The position numbers and the translations under genes are program-made. DNA of 64,000 bases, taken from Dirofilaria immitis. Taxonomy: Eukaryota > Nematoda > Chromadorea > Rhabditida > Onchocercidae. The notes below the pieces were generated by a model that had not been told where the DNA came from, did no database searches, and worked only from the letters and a program-made list of their open reading frames with translations. The DNA is taken from assembly GCA_024305405.1 (NCBI GenBank), contig JAKNDB010000087.1, forward strand, positions 2,792,501 to 2,856,500. The letters are read 5' to 3'. Shown here piece by piece: positions 39,401 to 54,400 of the stretch (positions are counted from its first letter, which is position 1; each line of letters starts with the position of its first letter).

Positions 39401-42400
39401 TAGAATTTCAAATTTATAGAAATGAAACGAAAATTTATTAATTAACAAAATAAGAACCTTCAGTGTTATACTCGTTGCAGCACATGCTTGTTTTGATAAG
39501 GTATCTTCATAAAGATCAACATCCGTAACCTGACAGCAATAAAATAAATTGCTGGATTCCGGATGGGCTTGCAATTTACAGTAGAGCAGATTAAAATTTT
39601 TAATACGCTCTTTTAGACGACGTATAGCTTTCACTTGTTCCATAACCATGACGATTTGCAATAATTTTACTTTGAACCGAATTGTGTCATTGTTCTCACG
39701 CTGCTAAAATAGTAGGACATGTTATTCATTAATCGTATTAAGACATAAAATTAGTTCATGCATCGCCATTTCAATTATTATGTATCTAATAAGTGATTTC
39801 CTTGAAGTTTCCTCCGGATAGCTAGAGTAATGAAGCAATTACATTCGGTAAAGTAAATGATTAGAGAATTATAGGAGGTAACGTTTTGAATCTATTTTAA
39901 AACTTTTAACAAGTATGACGTCTCGCTTTTTTAAATGAAGTATAAACATTGAAACGTGTTTCACATGGGCTATTTTTGGTATATCTTCTTTTAATGTCAG
40001 TGAGGAGGTGAAAAGAAATCTGGAAGATTTTTTATAACTTGTATAAAATTCTATATATAATAAATTTTCCGAATCAGTCATGAAATTTATTTAATTACTC
40101 ATAAGATAAATAGATAATTTGGCAAACTAGATCGGTGAATATTAATATTAGATAGAACCAGCTTTGATGATAAGAAAACGAATTAGCTATAACTAAATGC
40201 AGATAAATTCTGGAATTAAAAACTGATAAGAATAAATATACCCCGATTAAGTCTGATAAGAAAATATATACCCCAACTGCTTAATACAATCTGCATTAAG
40301 AAAATTATCGGCACGAAAAATTACCTAGTAACGTGAGTGGTAACATTGCTAAGGACTTTAATGCTAGCCATACAGTAACATGAATAATAAACAAGAACTA
40401 TACTGCATCCTAAATATACAATTTCCACTGTCCAATAAGATACATAGAACTTAATATATAAAATCAAGTTTGATAAATTTAACTATTTAAAATCAGGTCC
40501 AGAAAAAAATTCACCTCTTTGGCAATGAATACCATTACTTTATATAATGTGTCAAGCGTCACATCATCATATCTTGATAATACAAAAACTGTTTCCATAT
40601 GAAGTAAATGCATAATTCCACATTCTAATCGACGAACTGCTTCATTCTCCTGAAATACTCTTAAAATTAATAAATCAAACAAATTTTGGATTCATTTTAT
40701 CAAAATATATAATCAAAATAGCAAAATAAAGAGAATATTTACCAGATGTGGAAGTTGGCTGATAACATCAGAAGTTGTCGTAGAATATGGACGATCAAAA
40801 TCAAAATAAGAAGTAAATTTGTGGAGTGATTCAGACGATTTATCCAGAATTTTTGGTGAAACTGCACAAGAATCAGATTGTGTTAAGGTAAATTGTCGCA
40901 TAGGCCACGACAAAACATAGATATCGAACGAAATGCCGATCAAATCCATTGCTAAAAAGAAGTAATTTTTTGATAAATGATTAACATTCAATTAAAACTT
41001 TTTGGAGGAAATTATATTTTGCATTTTATAATCCAACTTATCGCAAAATAAATATGTTCACAGTGGTCCTAATCTTCATTCACATATCAACAAATTTTCT
41101 GGAATTGTTGAAATTTTAATATTTTCAAATTTTTCATTTTTACATAATCAAATAAATGAACTGTTCCATTTTAGATAGTGAAATTCAAAATTTTTTTGAT
41201 AGCGGTGAAATAGATGAAAAAAAGATAATTTATTATCGATTTCAGTGATCACGGCGAAAATTTCAAACTTACCCATAAAATTCTTCTTTGAAATACTGGA
41301 ACACTGTTTCAGTAGTTGCATAACACAGCATGGTAAATAATCGATGGGAAATGTGTACATATCCATGTTAGAAAAACGTATTGCGCAAGAGAAATTCAAA
41401 AATAATGGTACGGCAGTATTATCGCTTAGATAAAATGCTTCACCAGTGGATAACTCCGATGCAGTAACTGATTCAAAACTGATACTTGATTGGATGCTTC
41501 TCATATTATCTGCACAGAATCGGATGAGAAAGACTTTATTATAATTTCATAAAAATTTGATATGAAATACAATTTTTCATCCAAAATCCTCAAATTCTCT
41601 TACCATCTACATCTTCTTCATCTTCGATATAACAAATTTCCAAATCTTCGCAGGGTGAACTATCGCTGGCAAAATTCTTTGTTTCGGGCAAATTTATCAT
41701 TAAATTCTAAAAAAGGTTAATAAAATCAAATAATGTTACTTTGTCTCATAATCAGTTGTATTTAACAGATCTCATTTCATTCCTGTAATTTCTCAAATTT
41801 TATTTTGATCATGCCACTCTGAATTTACTGAAATTATCATAATTGAAATATATTTAACAACAAATTCATTTTTTTTCTAAGTAACTTGAATCTGAATTTT
41901 TCAGTATCGAATATGATAATTTTATCCGCAATTTTTTAGAAATTCAAGAATAAGAATAATCCTGTTCTTTTGCTTACTATTATATGATGATAACCATAAT
42001 TATACTGAATAGCCACGATATTTCTTTTTATATACGGATCAATCCTACAATAGAAATGGTTGAAATGTTAAAAAATAATAAAAAGGATATGTTTAAAGTA
42101 TTGCAAGAATTACCGTATTCCCCAAATGTGTCCCGTTATCTCGAATAAAATAAAAGTAGCTCGGAAAATTGGGAATTTTGCTGAAAAGAGAAACCAGTAG
42201 AAAAACTGGGAAGAATTGTAAATTACTTTATTAGCAGTAATATTTCGAACTCAACATACAGTATCCTGCACTAAGAAAATTGGTTGAAATGATTTAACTT
42301 AAAAATGTATTTTACTAATCAATCATTCCTATTCCAAAACAATTACTCTGTCTTTGTCTTCTTTTGTCTATATACTTATCGGATGCAGACCTAGTATTTT

Positions 42401-45400
42401 GCCAATAAATTTATAGTGTTTAAAAAAGAAATTCCGGACCAGTGTTTACGCTTACGATGCTTCGTTAAAACTTTTACTCAGATTATTCATTACATTGTAA
42501 TACAAAATAATAATTAAATGAAACCGAAAGTTCCGTGAAAGAAGCTCATCAAATGCAAATCGAAAATCTTCTTGTTCTTCTTCACAGGATTTTCCATTTC
42601 CATCGCTTAATCTGAAAAAAATATTTAGAAAAAAATTTAATATGGCAAAATCAGTTATGCATTTGAAATGGAATGTAAAATTAAGAATTCAATAGCACAT
42701 TAATTACCGATATAAAACGTCATCTTTGAATAAATCATTACTTCTTGCCTCATCATCCGCATCCACTGTCGAATTTCCTGTCTAAACACTTCAAACAAAA
42801 ATAAAAGCTTACTTCAGCTTGATGGAATTTTGTCATATATCTAAGGTTGCTTTCCTAATGTTGAGTTTGTTATATGTTATATGCTTTCCTAATGTTAGTA
42901 CTATGGAACTCACAACGGCATTAATAAAATGGCAATTTGACTTACTGTTCATAAATCACAACATGAACAATTTATTATAAATTTCCAAAAATATATATCT
43001 TAGCTTGGAATAAGTACATCAACTACAGTATCGACATGAAGCAAACCTGTTTACGTATATTTGCAACATGAGAGCATAGAAAACGGACGCATTCATCGAT
43101 ACCCTCAACTTCAATATCCGATTGCTCGCAACGATCTTCCAGTACTTCTACCAAATCTTCATATGGTACATGAACACCTGATAATTAAAAAGCAGTTCTT
43201 AAAATTATTGTTGTTCAAAATCAAGGAAATAAAGTGTAGCGCTTCAAGTGTGCACTTTCTGCTAAAATGTTCCAACTATAATGTTTCGAGCAATTTGGTC
43301 TGATTCTTGATATAAAAGTAATTGTGTACCATGAAAATGAAGTAAAATAGCAAAAAAAAGGTGCTGCATTTGTGAGTTTCTAAATTGCAATTGTTATTTT
43401 CGTCCAAATAACATTTGAAGATAGAAAACTAATGTGCGAAAATAAGTATTCTTTTTAAAAATAGAAGCAACATTGAAATAATAAATCTTCCAGACCATAA
43501 CAATAAAAGTAAAATACCTTGTAACAAGCATCGATATACTGCTCCAATAAGTGCTCGAGAAAACAACTGGTCTTCGATAGTTTCACAATAGGAATGTAAG
43601 TCGAAAGAGGTATGAACGCGGTTTTCGGCTTGATTTATCCGAGAAGTTGATAACCAATGTAATTCCAATTTATTCGTTTTTATTTCTGGATTTTTTTTTA
43701 TAAATTCAAATTCGTGTAACCTTGGAGAGAGTTTAATGTCATATGTCACACGTTATAATACACTATAGCTTTACCTCGTAATGTTGATATAACCAAATTA
43801 TGTTACTTAAAGAGCTCAACGTCATATGTCATATGTTATAATACACTATAGCTTTACCTCGTAACATAGTCCCAGTTACTCTTTCTTATAGTTATTGAAG
43901 CTTTGAACTTACATATTTCAAAAAAAAATTTATATTAAACTATTATATTGAACTACCATATTTTCCCGTTTTACAGCTATTTTAGATTTTTGTATTATCC
44001 TAAGAAGAAGTAGGAAGATGCTTAAATTCAATAACCAGAAGATTCTGATCCCAAAGAAAATAGCAACTACTTTTTTCCGAATCTTTTCGATTCTTCAAAT
44101 TCTGAATTAACCGAGCTCACTTTTTGATTATATACTTTCGAAACAGACCATTTGTTCAAACATTTTATAAAGTCATTTTTGGGAATAATAATTCAATATT
44201 GTTCTTATGGAATTTGATGCTATTTGTATAGCAGCATGTTTTTAATGCCTAATTTCAAATAAAGACACGATGATTACCTATAAAATTTTCAGTTTTCCGA
44301 ATCTGTCGATTCAAATGTGCCAGTGTTGAAGTTGGACTTTTGGTGCGATGATCTGATATATAAATCTCACATCGTGTCGGTTCATTTCGAGCCAAATGAT
44401 GTGCTATCCATGGCTCATCACAATGGAAAATAAGAAGAGGTAATGTTGGCACGATAAGTGAAGTTGCCATTAGAATATGCTGTGGATTGACTAATAAAGC
44501 GATTAAAACAGCACGCCACGGTGAAAGCCGTGAAATGTAAACACGTGTAGGACTTCCATCACACATACTATTTGATCTTTGATTATCCTTAGCAGGAAGC
44601 TTTTTCAGAATGGACTGATCGATATCATCAGTAATTTCCAACCAAAAATTCGGATCTCGTACTTCTATTGTAACATTACTTGCTTTGGCTAGCTCACAAT
44701 GCAAATTTTCCAGAAGAATTCGTAAACGAATATCGCTCGATGGATCGTCGTTCTCTGCAAAATACAGGCATAAGAAATTCGCAAAAATGTAAGAAATTCT
44801 AAAAACTTATTTTATAATTTTCCCAGATCTGAAACAAATATTAAGTAGATTTTAAAATCAAAAAGTTCAGAATCACACTGCATTCACACTTCTAAATAAT
44901 ATATCATCGTATATTTCTATGTAGTTTAATTTTGAGGGAAAAATTCATTTCAAATTCTTTTCATGCATTAACCAGACACAACATATGGTAAATATTTATT
45001 TGTTTATATTTTGACTTATGTAAATTAGAAAGATAATTTAAATTTACTAACGATAACTTAGTGTAGGCAGCAACAAAAGTTCTCGTGCCGTCGCATTCTT
45101 CAGCAGTGATTGTAGGCAAAAACAATTATGCATAATTTCCACATTTTTTGAAAGACATTCGTGATTCAAAAATTCCCAATTATTTTGGCAGTTGGCAAGT
45201 GTAAAATGTGAGCATGAGTAATGATGAATGCATAGTGACATCACCTGATCCAATGTTGATAACGTACAAATGATATCTTCATCTGTGTCTCGAATCTGCA
45301 ACCTCACAGGTTTTTTTATTCTCGATATAGAATTTAAATTAAAATAAATTTATAGAACAAAATTACTTCCACCATAATATAATTCCGAATAGCTATTACT

Positions 45401-48400
45401 TGAATTCTACGCCATTAATTAAGTTGGTAACAAATGAATTTTCCTGTAAAAAATATTATTGAAATTATAGATTTCTTGAAAATATAGACTGATTGATCTC
45501 ACACAATAAGGAAGAAAAAGAACAACTTATAAATAGCATCTAAGAAACCCATTGATACTTCAATATTGAAGAATGATGGCATTACAAAGAAAAATATTCT
45601 TCCAATCAATTATATATAAATCAGTTGATATTATTTGCAACCTAAAAATTAAATCCCCATTTAATTTGAATAAAAGATCTTAGGACTAGTAGTGAATTGT
45701 GTGAATATGAGATGCTGCCATTCAACATGAAATACTGACCGATATTCACTACGTCAAACAGTATGAGCACAATTTCTTTTCGTTAATCAGACCAATGATG
45801 CATTGTTTCCAACTGATCAAGCCATATCAATTATCGATAAAAAGTAACTGAATGCAAAAATGATAATGTCAAAATTGAGTGAACTTCCACAGATAAACTT
45901 CAAAAATTTCAAAGGTTCTATTATCTATGATATTTCATGCAAGTTGCAAGGAAATATGAATAATTGGAAATGATTTTCCATCGAAAGGATTTTTAAATAT
46001 GTATTTTTAAATATGCAAAATTTAAAAATTTTCAATTCTTCTCTTCAAGAACATATTTTAAACCCACTTTTAAATTTAAATTTCTGTATATAATATTAAT
46101 CTGCGTTATTATATTTTCTTGATTCCATATTCCTCATTTTTAGATTAAAAGGTTCTTGATTTAACGTTAATAAACTTTCAACTAACATATTTTCCATTAA
46201 AATGTTATTTTTCCAAAGGATCCTTCAATACTACCATTTTGTATGCTATGAAATAAATACTTAAGAAGTTTGCAAGACAGTTGCTTATAAATCTAACATG
46301 TTTAATTTAATTCTGTTCTTTATTTGGAAGATTCCATAAAACTTCTATTATGTCAAGTAAAATTAGGAAAAATTATTTAATAGTTTAGAACAAAAAAATA
46401 AAAATTAGGAACTTTTGAATAGTTCGAGATTTTATACTAAGATATTATTTTATATTGATATGGTAACATCATACATCGTTTTATTGTACATTCCTTATAA
46501 TGCATTCCTTATAATGCATTTCTTTTATTAATGATTTAGTATTTGTTATTAATTTTAGATCAATATACAATATAAATCATATTAGAAAAATATAAATATA
46601 AACAATCAGTTCTATGGACAACAAACATCCAATTCCTGCTATGGTGTTCAACTAAAAGCGAATTGTGTACGACAGCAAAACGACATTTCGTTCGATAAAA
46701 AAACATTTTTCATGATGTTCCGGTTATTATTTGATAGTCAGTCAACACAGATTTATGAATTCTGGCAAATCCATTACAGTTGAAATGTATTCTTAGCAAA
46801 CTGATGAAATGTACTGAAAACTGCACTAAATATCAGATAATCAATATTTCGGAAAGTTAAATAAACTGCACTATGAATTTTACTATTCTTTAGACAAAGT
46901 AACAACTTTGTACTCAGAAAATGTTCTCAGAATCAGTAGCATGCAAAATATGTATTCCATCTCTTCGTCGAAACTCAATGGAGGATTTCCTATAGTATGC
47001 CAAAAACTAGATTTCTCATTGATAAAAATATGCTCATGTCACAGTTTCCTTTTCAGTAGTAAAAATCTATTGCGTTCCGAAAGCAATTAATGACATACAA
47101 TCTAATATTAATTACATTTGAATTGTTTAAACTCTAATTTCAGTTAGCATTCGGCTAGAAAGATTCGATTTCTTCCACAGTTGAAGCATTGGGATAAAGA
47201 ATTTTGATGAAAATCTCCTTTCACTAAGGCGAAATTTTGTAAAGATATAGATGACTGAATATGAAGTGCAGAAAAGAACAGACAGGTAAGTGGAGGAATA
47301 AGAATCTCACTAACTTGGAATGTTTAGTGTAGATCCTATCCTCCACTTTCGTGACCGTCCAAAACAACTGCGATTTAGTTAAAGGATGTTCGAATGAAAT
47401 TCCAATAATCGAATCGAGAAAAGCTTTACAGATAGCTCCTTCCACTGTAAGTTTTGAAAAATTGTTGATTAAGCAGTTTCATTGCAAGAATGATGATGAT
47501 GACGAGATCCATTTTTTCGAATATCTTTATAAAGGTATCCAAGAGATGGTTTCCAGTATACTTCTATGGAAAAAAAATGGATCTGAAGTATGCAATCAAG
47601 GAAGCTAATGTCAGTTGAAGGACAGATCTGGCAAAATAGAAACAAACGCATCAGCTGTGTCTTAGAATCAAGCCCCGACTGACACAAAACTTATTTGTTA
47701 TCGAACCGACGAAGAAAGACGGTGGATGCTAACACAAAGAAAGATGTTTGCTCTACCCTTATCAGTCTTATCAATAGATAATAAAGAGATAATATAAAGA
47801 ACAGTTTATCAGCATCAGCAATGCTCCGTCCATTTGTACATTGCACATTTTCAAAATGTATCTCTCAGTCCTCATCTCTTCTAAAAGTGCTTGTTAGATA
47901 GTAAATACTGAAGTATGCTAATTCCTAATAAGAAAAGATGGAAAATAAGGAAAGGTGAAAAGAGACTTGAAAAGAGGTCTAAAATATCAATATTGAATAG
48001 TTATACGTGGTGCAAGAAAAAATCATTTCTTCGGTTCTGAAATTAAATAAACCGTCTGTATTTGATGATGGCATTATGGGAGAATGTCTTCAAATGATGT
48101 ATTGTTAGAAGAATGTTTTTCCGATAAAAAATTTTTCTAACATTTATTGTTAATAGACAAAATAAATATAATTGCAATGATTCAGAGTATGCAGGTATTC
48201 AAACTGAAAGAATTTTCGACTCAACTATAAACAACCAGCTTTTCTTTTTTCTCTGCCCTGAATAACTAATCTTAATATTTCATGGCTGCATTGAATAGAG
48301 TAAAAAGAGGTTATTAATCTCTTTGATGTTGTTGTAACAACTAATCTGATTTCTATATACATACACAAATCATTTTAATTAGGACTTCAGAACATTGAAG

Positions 48401-51400
48401 CAGTGCAAATCTAATAGTTATTGCTCATAATGAACTCAAATAAGTAATCTAATAAATAAAGGATAGCAAAAAGCTTATATTCATATAGGAAGACGTTACT
48501 GTCAGAAAAAAGAAATATTTTTATAGAATATAAATATGATGAAATAATCAAAGATCTTTTATGATAGAAATATCCTAATATAACCAAGGTGTCTCCCTTT
48601 GCGCTATGTTATCATGTTATGAATTATGTTATCGCTAGCAAATAGAAAACAAAATGTCTCTACTAAAGCGATATATTGCAAAATTGTGTTGAGCTATGTG
48701 ATAAGAAATAAACAAACTTCCATTATATAAAAAGTTAAGATAAATGAGAAGGGCCAGATTGAAAAAGAAACAATATCAATGAACAGCCACCGTTCAGCGA
48801 AACTCTCAAAAATAATTCTTAAATTGAATAATAACCAATATATTAACAATATTTTTGGATGACTATCAAGTTTTGCATTTTTAGATAACTGTATATCTTA
48901 CAATGCATCCAAAGAAAATCCTCTGTCAGTCAATAAACCCTCATCATAACTATTTGCCTGCGCCAAAAAAGCACGAAAAGCTTTCACGATAATTGCTACA
49001 CTAAAGTTTTTAGAAGATTTTTAACTGAAAATAAAGAGAAACTGTGCATTCAAAAATATTTGGTATATAAATGTTTGATTCAGAAAAATTTTAAAAGTGC
49101 ATATAGGATGATATTTCAAAACTTTAAAGACATTATTTAGTGTAAAAAAAGTGAATAAATAATATCTAAATTCACAAAATGCTATTCAAGAATTTGTTGG
49201 AAATACTTACTTGTTGCTGAATAGTTCCAGTCCATGTAGCAAATTTTGGATCAATAACAGCAAGCGGTTCTGACCATATCTCGGTCATTAATTGTATATC
49301 GAAGTCATTTTTCAATGCGGAACTCCCGCTCGGAACTGATTTCTTTACTTCAATTTCATGTATTCTAAAAGTACTGTAAAGCACATTATGTAAGTTTAAT
49401 AAGAAATCTGATTTTAACAATCAAACATTAATTGTCGCTCTTACCTCATATTTCTAAGAATATACTGCTAGAATCGTTTGTAATTCAATAAATTGCCTCA
49501 CGGCAATAAAACTATTGCACAACAATCAGTTGCACAATTCGGTTTAGTTTCAGTGAAACTAATCTTCGTTATCAATAAAAAGGACATATTCTCAGCTTAT
49601 ACGAAAGTCTTAAGAAAATATCATTTCGATGGTGCGATACTACTATCATACGAAATGACAAAATGTTTAGATTAAATTTCGTGAATCACCCTGAATTTAT
49701 CAAAAATTACTTTGATAAAGTTGTTCCCTGTTCCAGATGTTCCTTTACAATTCGCATTGGTCGAATGGCTGTTGGTGGAAAGATGATATATTGAAGCAAA
49801 GCCGACCCACAGTATAGCTGCTGTTCTAAGCCATCGACATGCTTGACAAGGTTAATTATTCCATTATCGCCATATGCTATATGAAATCCTTCATTTACAC
49901 GTCTCCTGAATTTTTACATTTTGTATACTAACAAAATATTTATTTAAATTAGTTATTAGCGGTAATTATATTTTGTATTTTCGAGTTAGACATCAGTATA
50001 TCAGATTTCCTCCTTTTCAGAGTCTTTATGAACAATTAATTATCATCATCAATTTCAATGAAAAAATTGCTTACTGCAGAATAGTGTGAAGAATAAAATC
50101 GGCATATGTACAGCTAACGACTGACGATAAGGAAAATGCTTTCTTCAAATACCAAATGAAACGTCTAAAAATCTTTATAGATAAAAAAATGTCAAACCGC
50201 AAATTTATGAAACGAAAAAAATAAAAAAATCCGATCAAAATTTCCTATAGTTAAAAATAGGGCTCTTCCAGAAAATTGTGAACTTGATAACAACACAATA
50301 CAAGCTAATCTGATCAATCTCAAGACTGAAACTAATCAAAATCACCCAAAACAGATTTTGAAAACGTTCACGAGATAATTTCAATTTTGATGACCACGTC
50401 GATGTTTTATATTTGCAGCAAAAATGAATTTGGAGTTTTCTAAATTCAATTTTTTAAAACCAGATAAGTATGAAGAAATGATTAATTTGTCTTTTTAATA
50501 TCATTATTGATATGAAAACAAAAATCACCTGCACGAAAAATATTTAGCAAGTGAATTGTGCAATATCACATCACCATTCGCTTCATCGGCCTTTTCCAAG
50601 CGTATAATTCGATTTAATGCAAGCGGGATTTTCTTGTAACGTGCAAGCATAATTTCTAGTGGACGACTTATAATAGTTAGTGCTGGTAATTGCTAAAAAT
50701 AACAATTATAAACTTATTATAAACATTTCATATATTATTATAACTATTATAAACATTTCATATATTATTATAACTATCTTTAAGATAAATATTTTACCAT
50801 TGTTTCGGTAACTGTAACACAGTCGTCTCCAACATCAGCAAATTCGAGCATTTTAGTGAAAAAGCAACTGCGCTCAACAGATAGAGAGCTTAATTTTTCC
50901 CGATATTCTTTGATTACCTAATAAAATAAGCAGAATTGCAATGTAATTTTGTCAAACGATATTCATTCTTTTTTAATATGGCAAACAAAAGTGACTATAT
51001 AAGTACCAAAAATTCTATTATCACAAGGACTACTAGACTATTTAAAATAGTGTTCTAGTCAATGGGTTGAAAATTTTTGGCTTCCTTTTAGGATCGTCAT
51101 GGACAACAATATTAGCAGCAACAAACAGTTATTCAAAAATATTGATAAAATAAAAATATATGTTACTTCGTTTCTAAATGCAGCTGTAAGATGATTGAGG
51201 AATGCAAATTTAATCACAATTAATTGAGCTTCCAAGCTTAATTTGACAATATAAAATGATTTTGGAATACCATCATCATTCCTGAAATTAAAAATAAAAA
51301 ATATTACGAAAAGAAGCATTCAATATTTTTTATAGAAAAGATGTGAAAATAAAACTGATCAAATAGAAACGAAATTTAGTAAAACAATCAGTATCGAAAA

Positions 51401-54400
51401 TCTATCATTTGTATGGGATTATCTGACAAGAAAGAACATATCATAATGTAGCATATTTGCAAGCCAGGTTGACTCAAAAATATAGGAATCAAAAATGAAG
51501 GATATTTTTGGATTTTCATAAAGAAGTCTACAATTTAGTTACCAAGACAATTAGTTTAATTACTTGTTTGTTTTACTAGCAATAGTAATCATGACAGATG
51601 AAGCATTTAACAAAACAAAAACATACTCTTCAACAAACTTTACATAAGTTTGTCCGTGAACAAGTGAAAACGTTGTCATTTGTCCTAGCATATCGTAAAA
51701 TACAGTTAATGCAAGCTGTGATGTAACTTTACATTCGGTTCTTCGGCTAGAAATAGCCGTGGAGGTAAAGGATGGTCATGGGTAAGAATTATGCGAAAAG
51801 TATATACTTGTGACCAACTTTTCCTGAAAATATCTCGAACAGATGTAATTTTTGTAATTCAAAACTATTTGGTAAGAGTTACATTTATCCAGTTTCTTAA
51901 TTCCAGCTATATTTAATATGACATATATTCATTTAGAATCAACATTAATTAAATAACAAATTGTTTAGCTTAAAATGTCTTTATTTGTGAACTTTGTTAA
52001 AATCGTTTCAAATTTGCCTAATCTGCTTTTACCCCGAAAATATTCCTTATTTAACACAATATATTTTTACCAATGTCTCTCCTCAAATTCACTTATAATC
52101 CGCCAAAATTCGACAAAATTTGCTGCGGCAACATTCTGTGAGCATAAAGTTTCCAGTTCTCTGCAGAGAAAATGATAAATCTAGTCAAAATAAACTGAAA
52201 CTGAAATGCAACTAAATAAAGAAGTTATGAAGTAATTTTGAAGTTTTGTGGTGATTCGAGCGCTCACAGTTTTGTTCACCATATCTCAGTGAGAAAACAT
52301 ACAGCACTTAATAATAGGACACTTTTCGTAATAGAAATTCCATAAATCCAGAGTGTTAAGAATGTCCAGCTATAACATGAACAATACTTGCATAGATAAT
52401 TTACCTGGTACTTATTGTCAGGAATGCCTTGTTCTCTTTTATAACATAGCGGAACAGAGACTTTTCCTTTAATATTTCGGACGGAAAATGAAAAAGATCT
52501 GGTGATGAATTGAATGAATGAATATGAATTAACATGCGATCCGTTTCAAGCAATCTGATAATAGCGATAATTCAACAAAACAGCAAATAAAGTAGGTAAT
52601 ATTCCAAATCACTGCGATATAATTTTTAAACAAACTGTTTACTGTAAGCCAAGATATATTTAAACAAAATGGAAAAATAAGATGCAAAAAAAAGATCACC
52701 CAAAATAGCATGTCGATATGCATCAGAAAAAGTCTGCTTTGTTGTATTTACTGAACAACGATCAGATAACAGATCCCGTATCATTCCATATTGTGCTTCA
52801 CATATCACTGTTATTTTCAACTTCGTTCTGAAATACTCAAATAATTGTACCATAAAATTTCCGAAGAAAAAAAAGTTAAGCAATGTATGTATGGACACAT
52901 GATCCAATTGTACCAACGTCGAATTAATTACCCGGCATAACTGCTATATAATATGACATGATTTCTGAAATATATCATTCTTCAAAGAAATTATTGTTCA
53001 GTTTGCTAAAACTTTTAAAAATCATAAAAAATTATTAACGAATTTTATAAATTTGAGGTGAAATTCATGTGGAAATTGATCCAACGTTATTTGAATGCTA
53101 ATAATATCTATTACAAAGTTGAATTATAAATAATTCTCAAACACGGCAACATCAAAATAACCTTTTGTATAATCCTCAGAAAGGGCGTAAATTTTGTAGC
53201 CAATCGTCACTTGTGGTTTCCAGGGCAGGCTAAGCTCCACTAATGTTGATGATTGATCTTCTCCTTTTTAGCACTTTCAAATTACGCAATATAAAACCCT
53301 CATGAAGTCGTGAACGCAAGAAATATTCTAAACATGATTCATATTCCATACTATAATGTATTCGACGAATGACACCACTGAAATAGTGACATAAAATTTA
53401 AAAAATATTTCTCAAGCAATAAAATTTATTCGAAGACAATAAAGCATAATTTTTAAAACACATAAAAATTACAGAAAGCCTTGGACCATAATTTCAAAAT
53501 GAAAGATTAAAATTGGAAAAGGCGAAAATTTTCTATTAAATTAGAAAGCTATGAGATAAGACATACAGAGCATATGGTTCAACGAACTCAGGATTGATCT
53601 GATGAATTAGATCCTTGATATAATCATCTGTTACATTCAGCAACTGAAGATTTTTGCACAAAAGTGGTCGACAGTCAATTATATCAAGAATATCCTGAAA
53701 AAGGAAAATATCAAAAATAAAACCGTAAAACAACGTTTACGTATAAACTATTTTTTAATTTCGGAACTCACATCCGCAGTGGTTTGATCGTCATCCGGTA
53801 TATAGGCACCTGATGTTCCTTTTGAAAGAAAGGTGAAAAATTCGGGTGATGAAAAATGCCCAAATACAGCATTTGTATTGCAGTCTCCTTGAATCTTAAA
53901 TGATCATGGATAAGCTAGAAAATTTATACTTCATGAAAAAAAAAAGAAAACAAGCATAGATCATATTTCCGATTTAATTTTTACTTTTGTGTTATCTTCT
54001 GGAGTTTCTAAAGTATAAATTGTTATGAGAAATATATTAAACCAAATTTATTGCATTATAAAAATACATTTAGATGTATGAAATCCAGCAATCTTTATCA
54101 ACTGATATAATTAGTACTGACAGCAAAGCAAAAGCTACTTGAAATTATTAAAACTTACTGATCGAAATGAATTCTTGTAAATTCCAATTTAAATTAGAAA
54201 CTCCAGAAGACAACATATTAAGAATGATAATAAACTCATTTAAAGATTTTTATTAAAAATCCGTGCAACCTGTATAAATGAACATGCAACGGAATAATTT
54301 CGTAACTGAACCATTAACTTTTGTAAAGTACGTATATCAGTCACGTTACATACTGCATCCGTGATCAGTACTATGTCTGAAAAAATGCTTAAAAAAGTGT

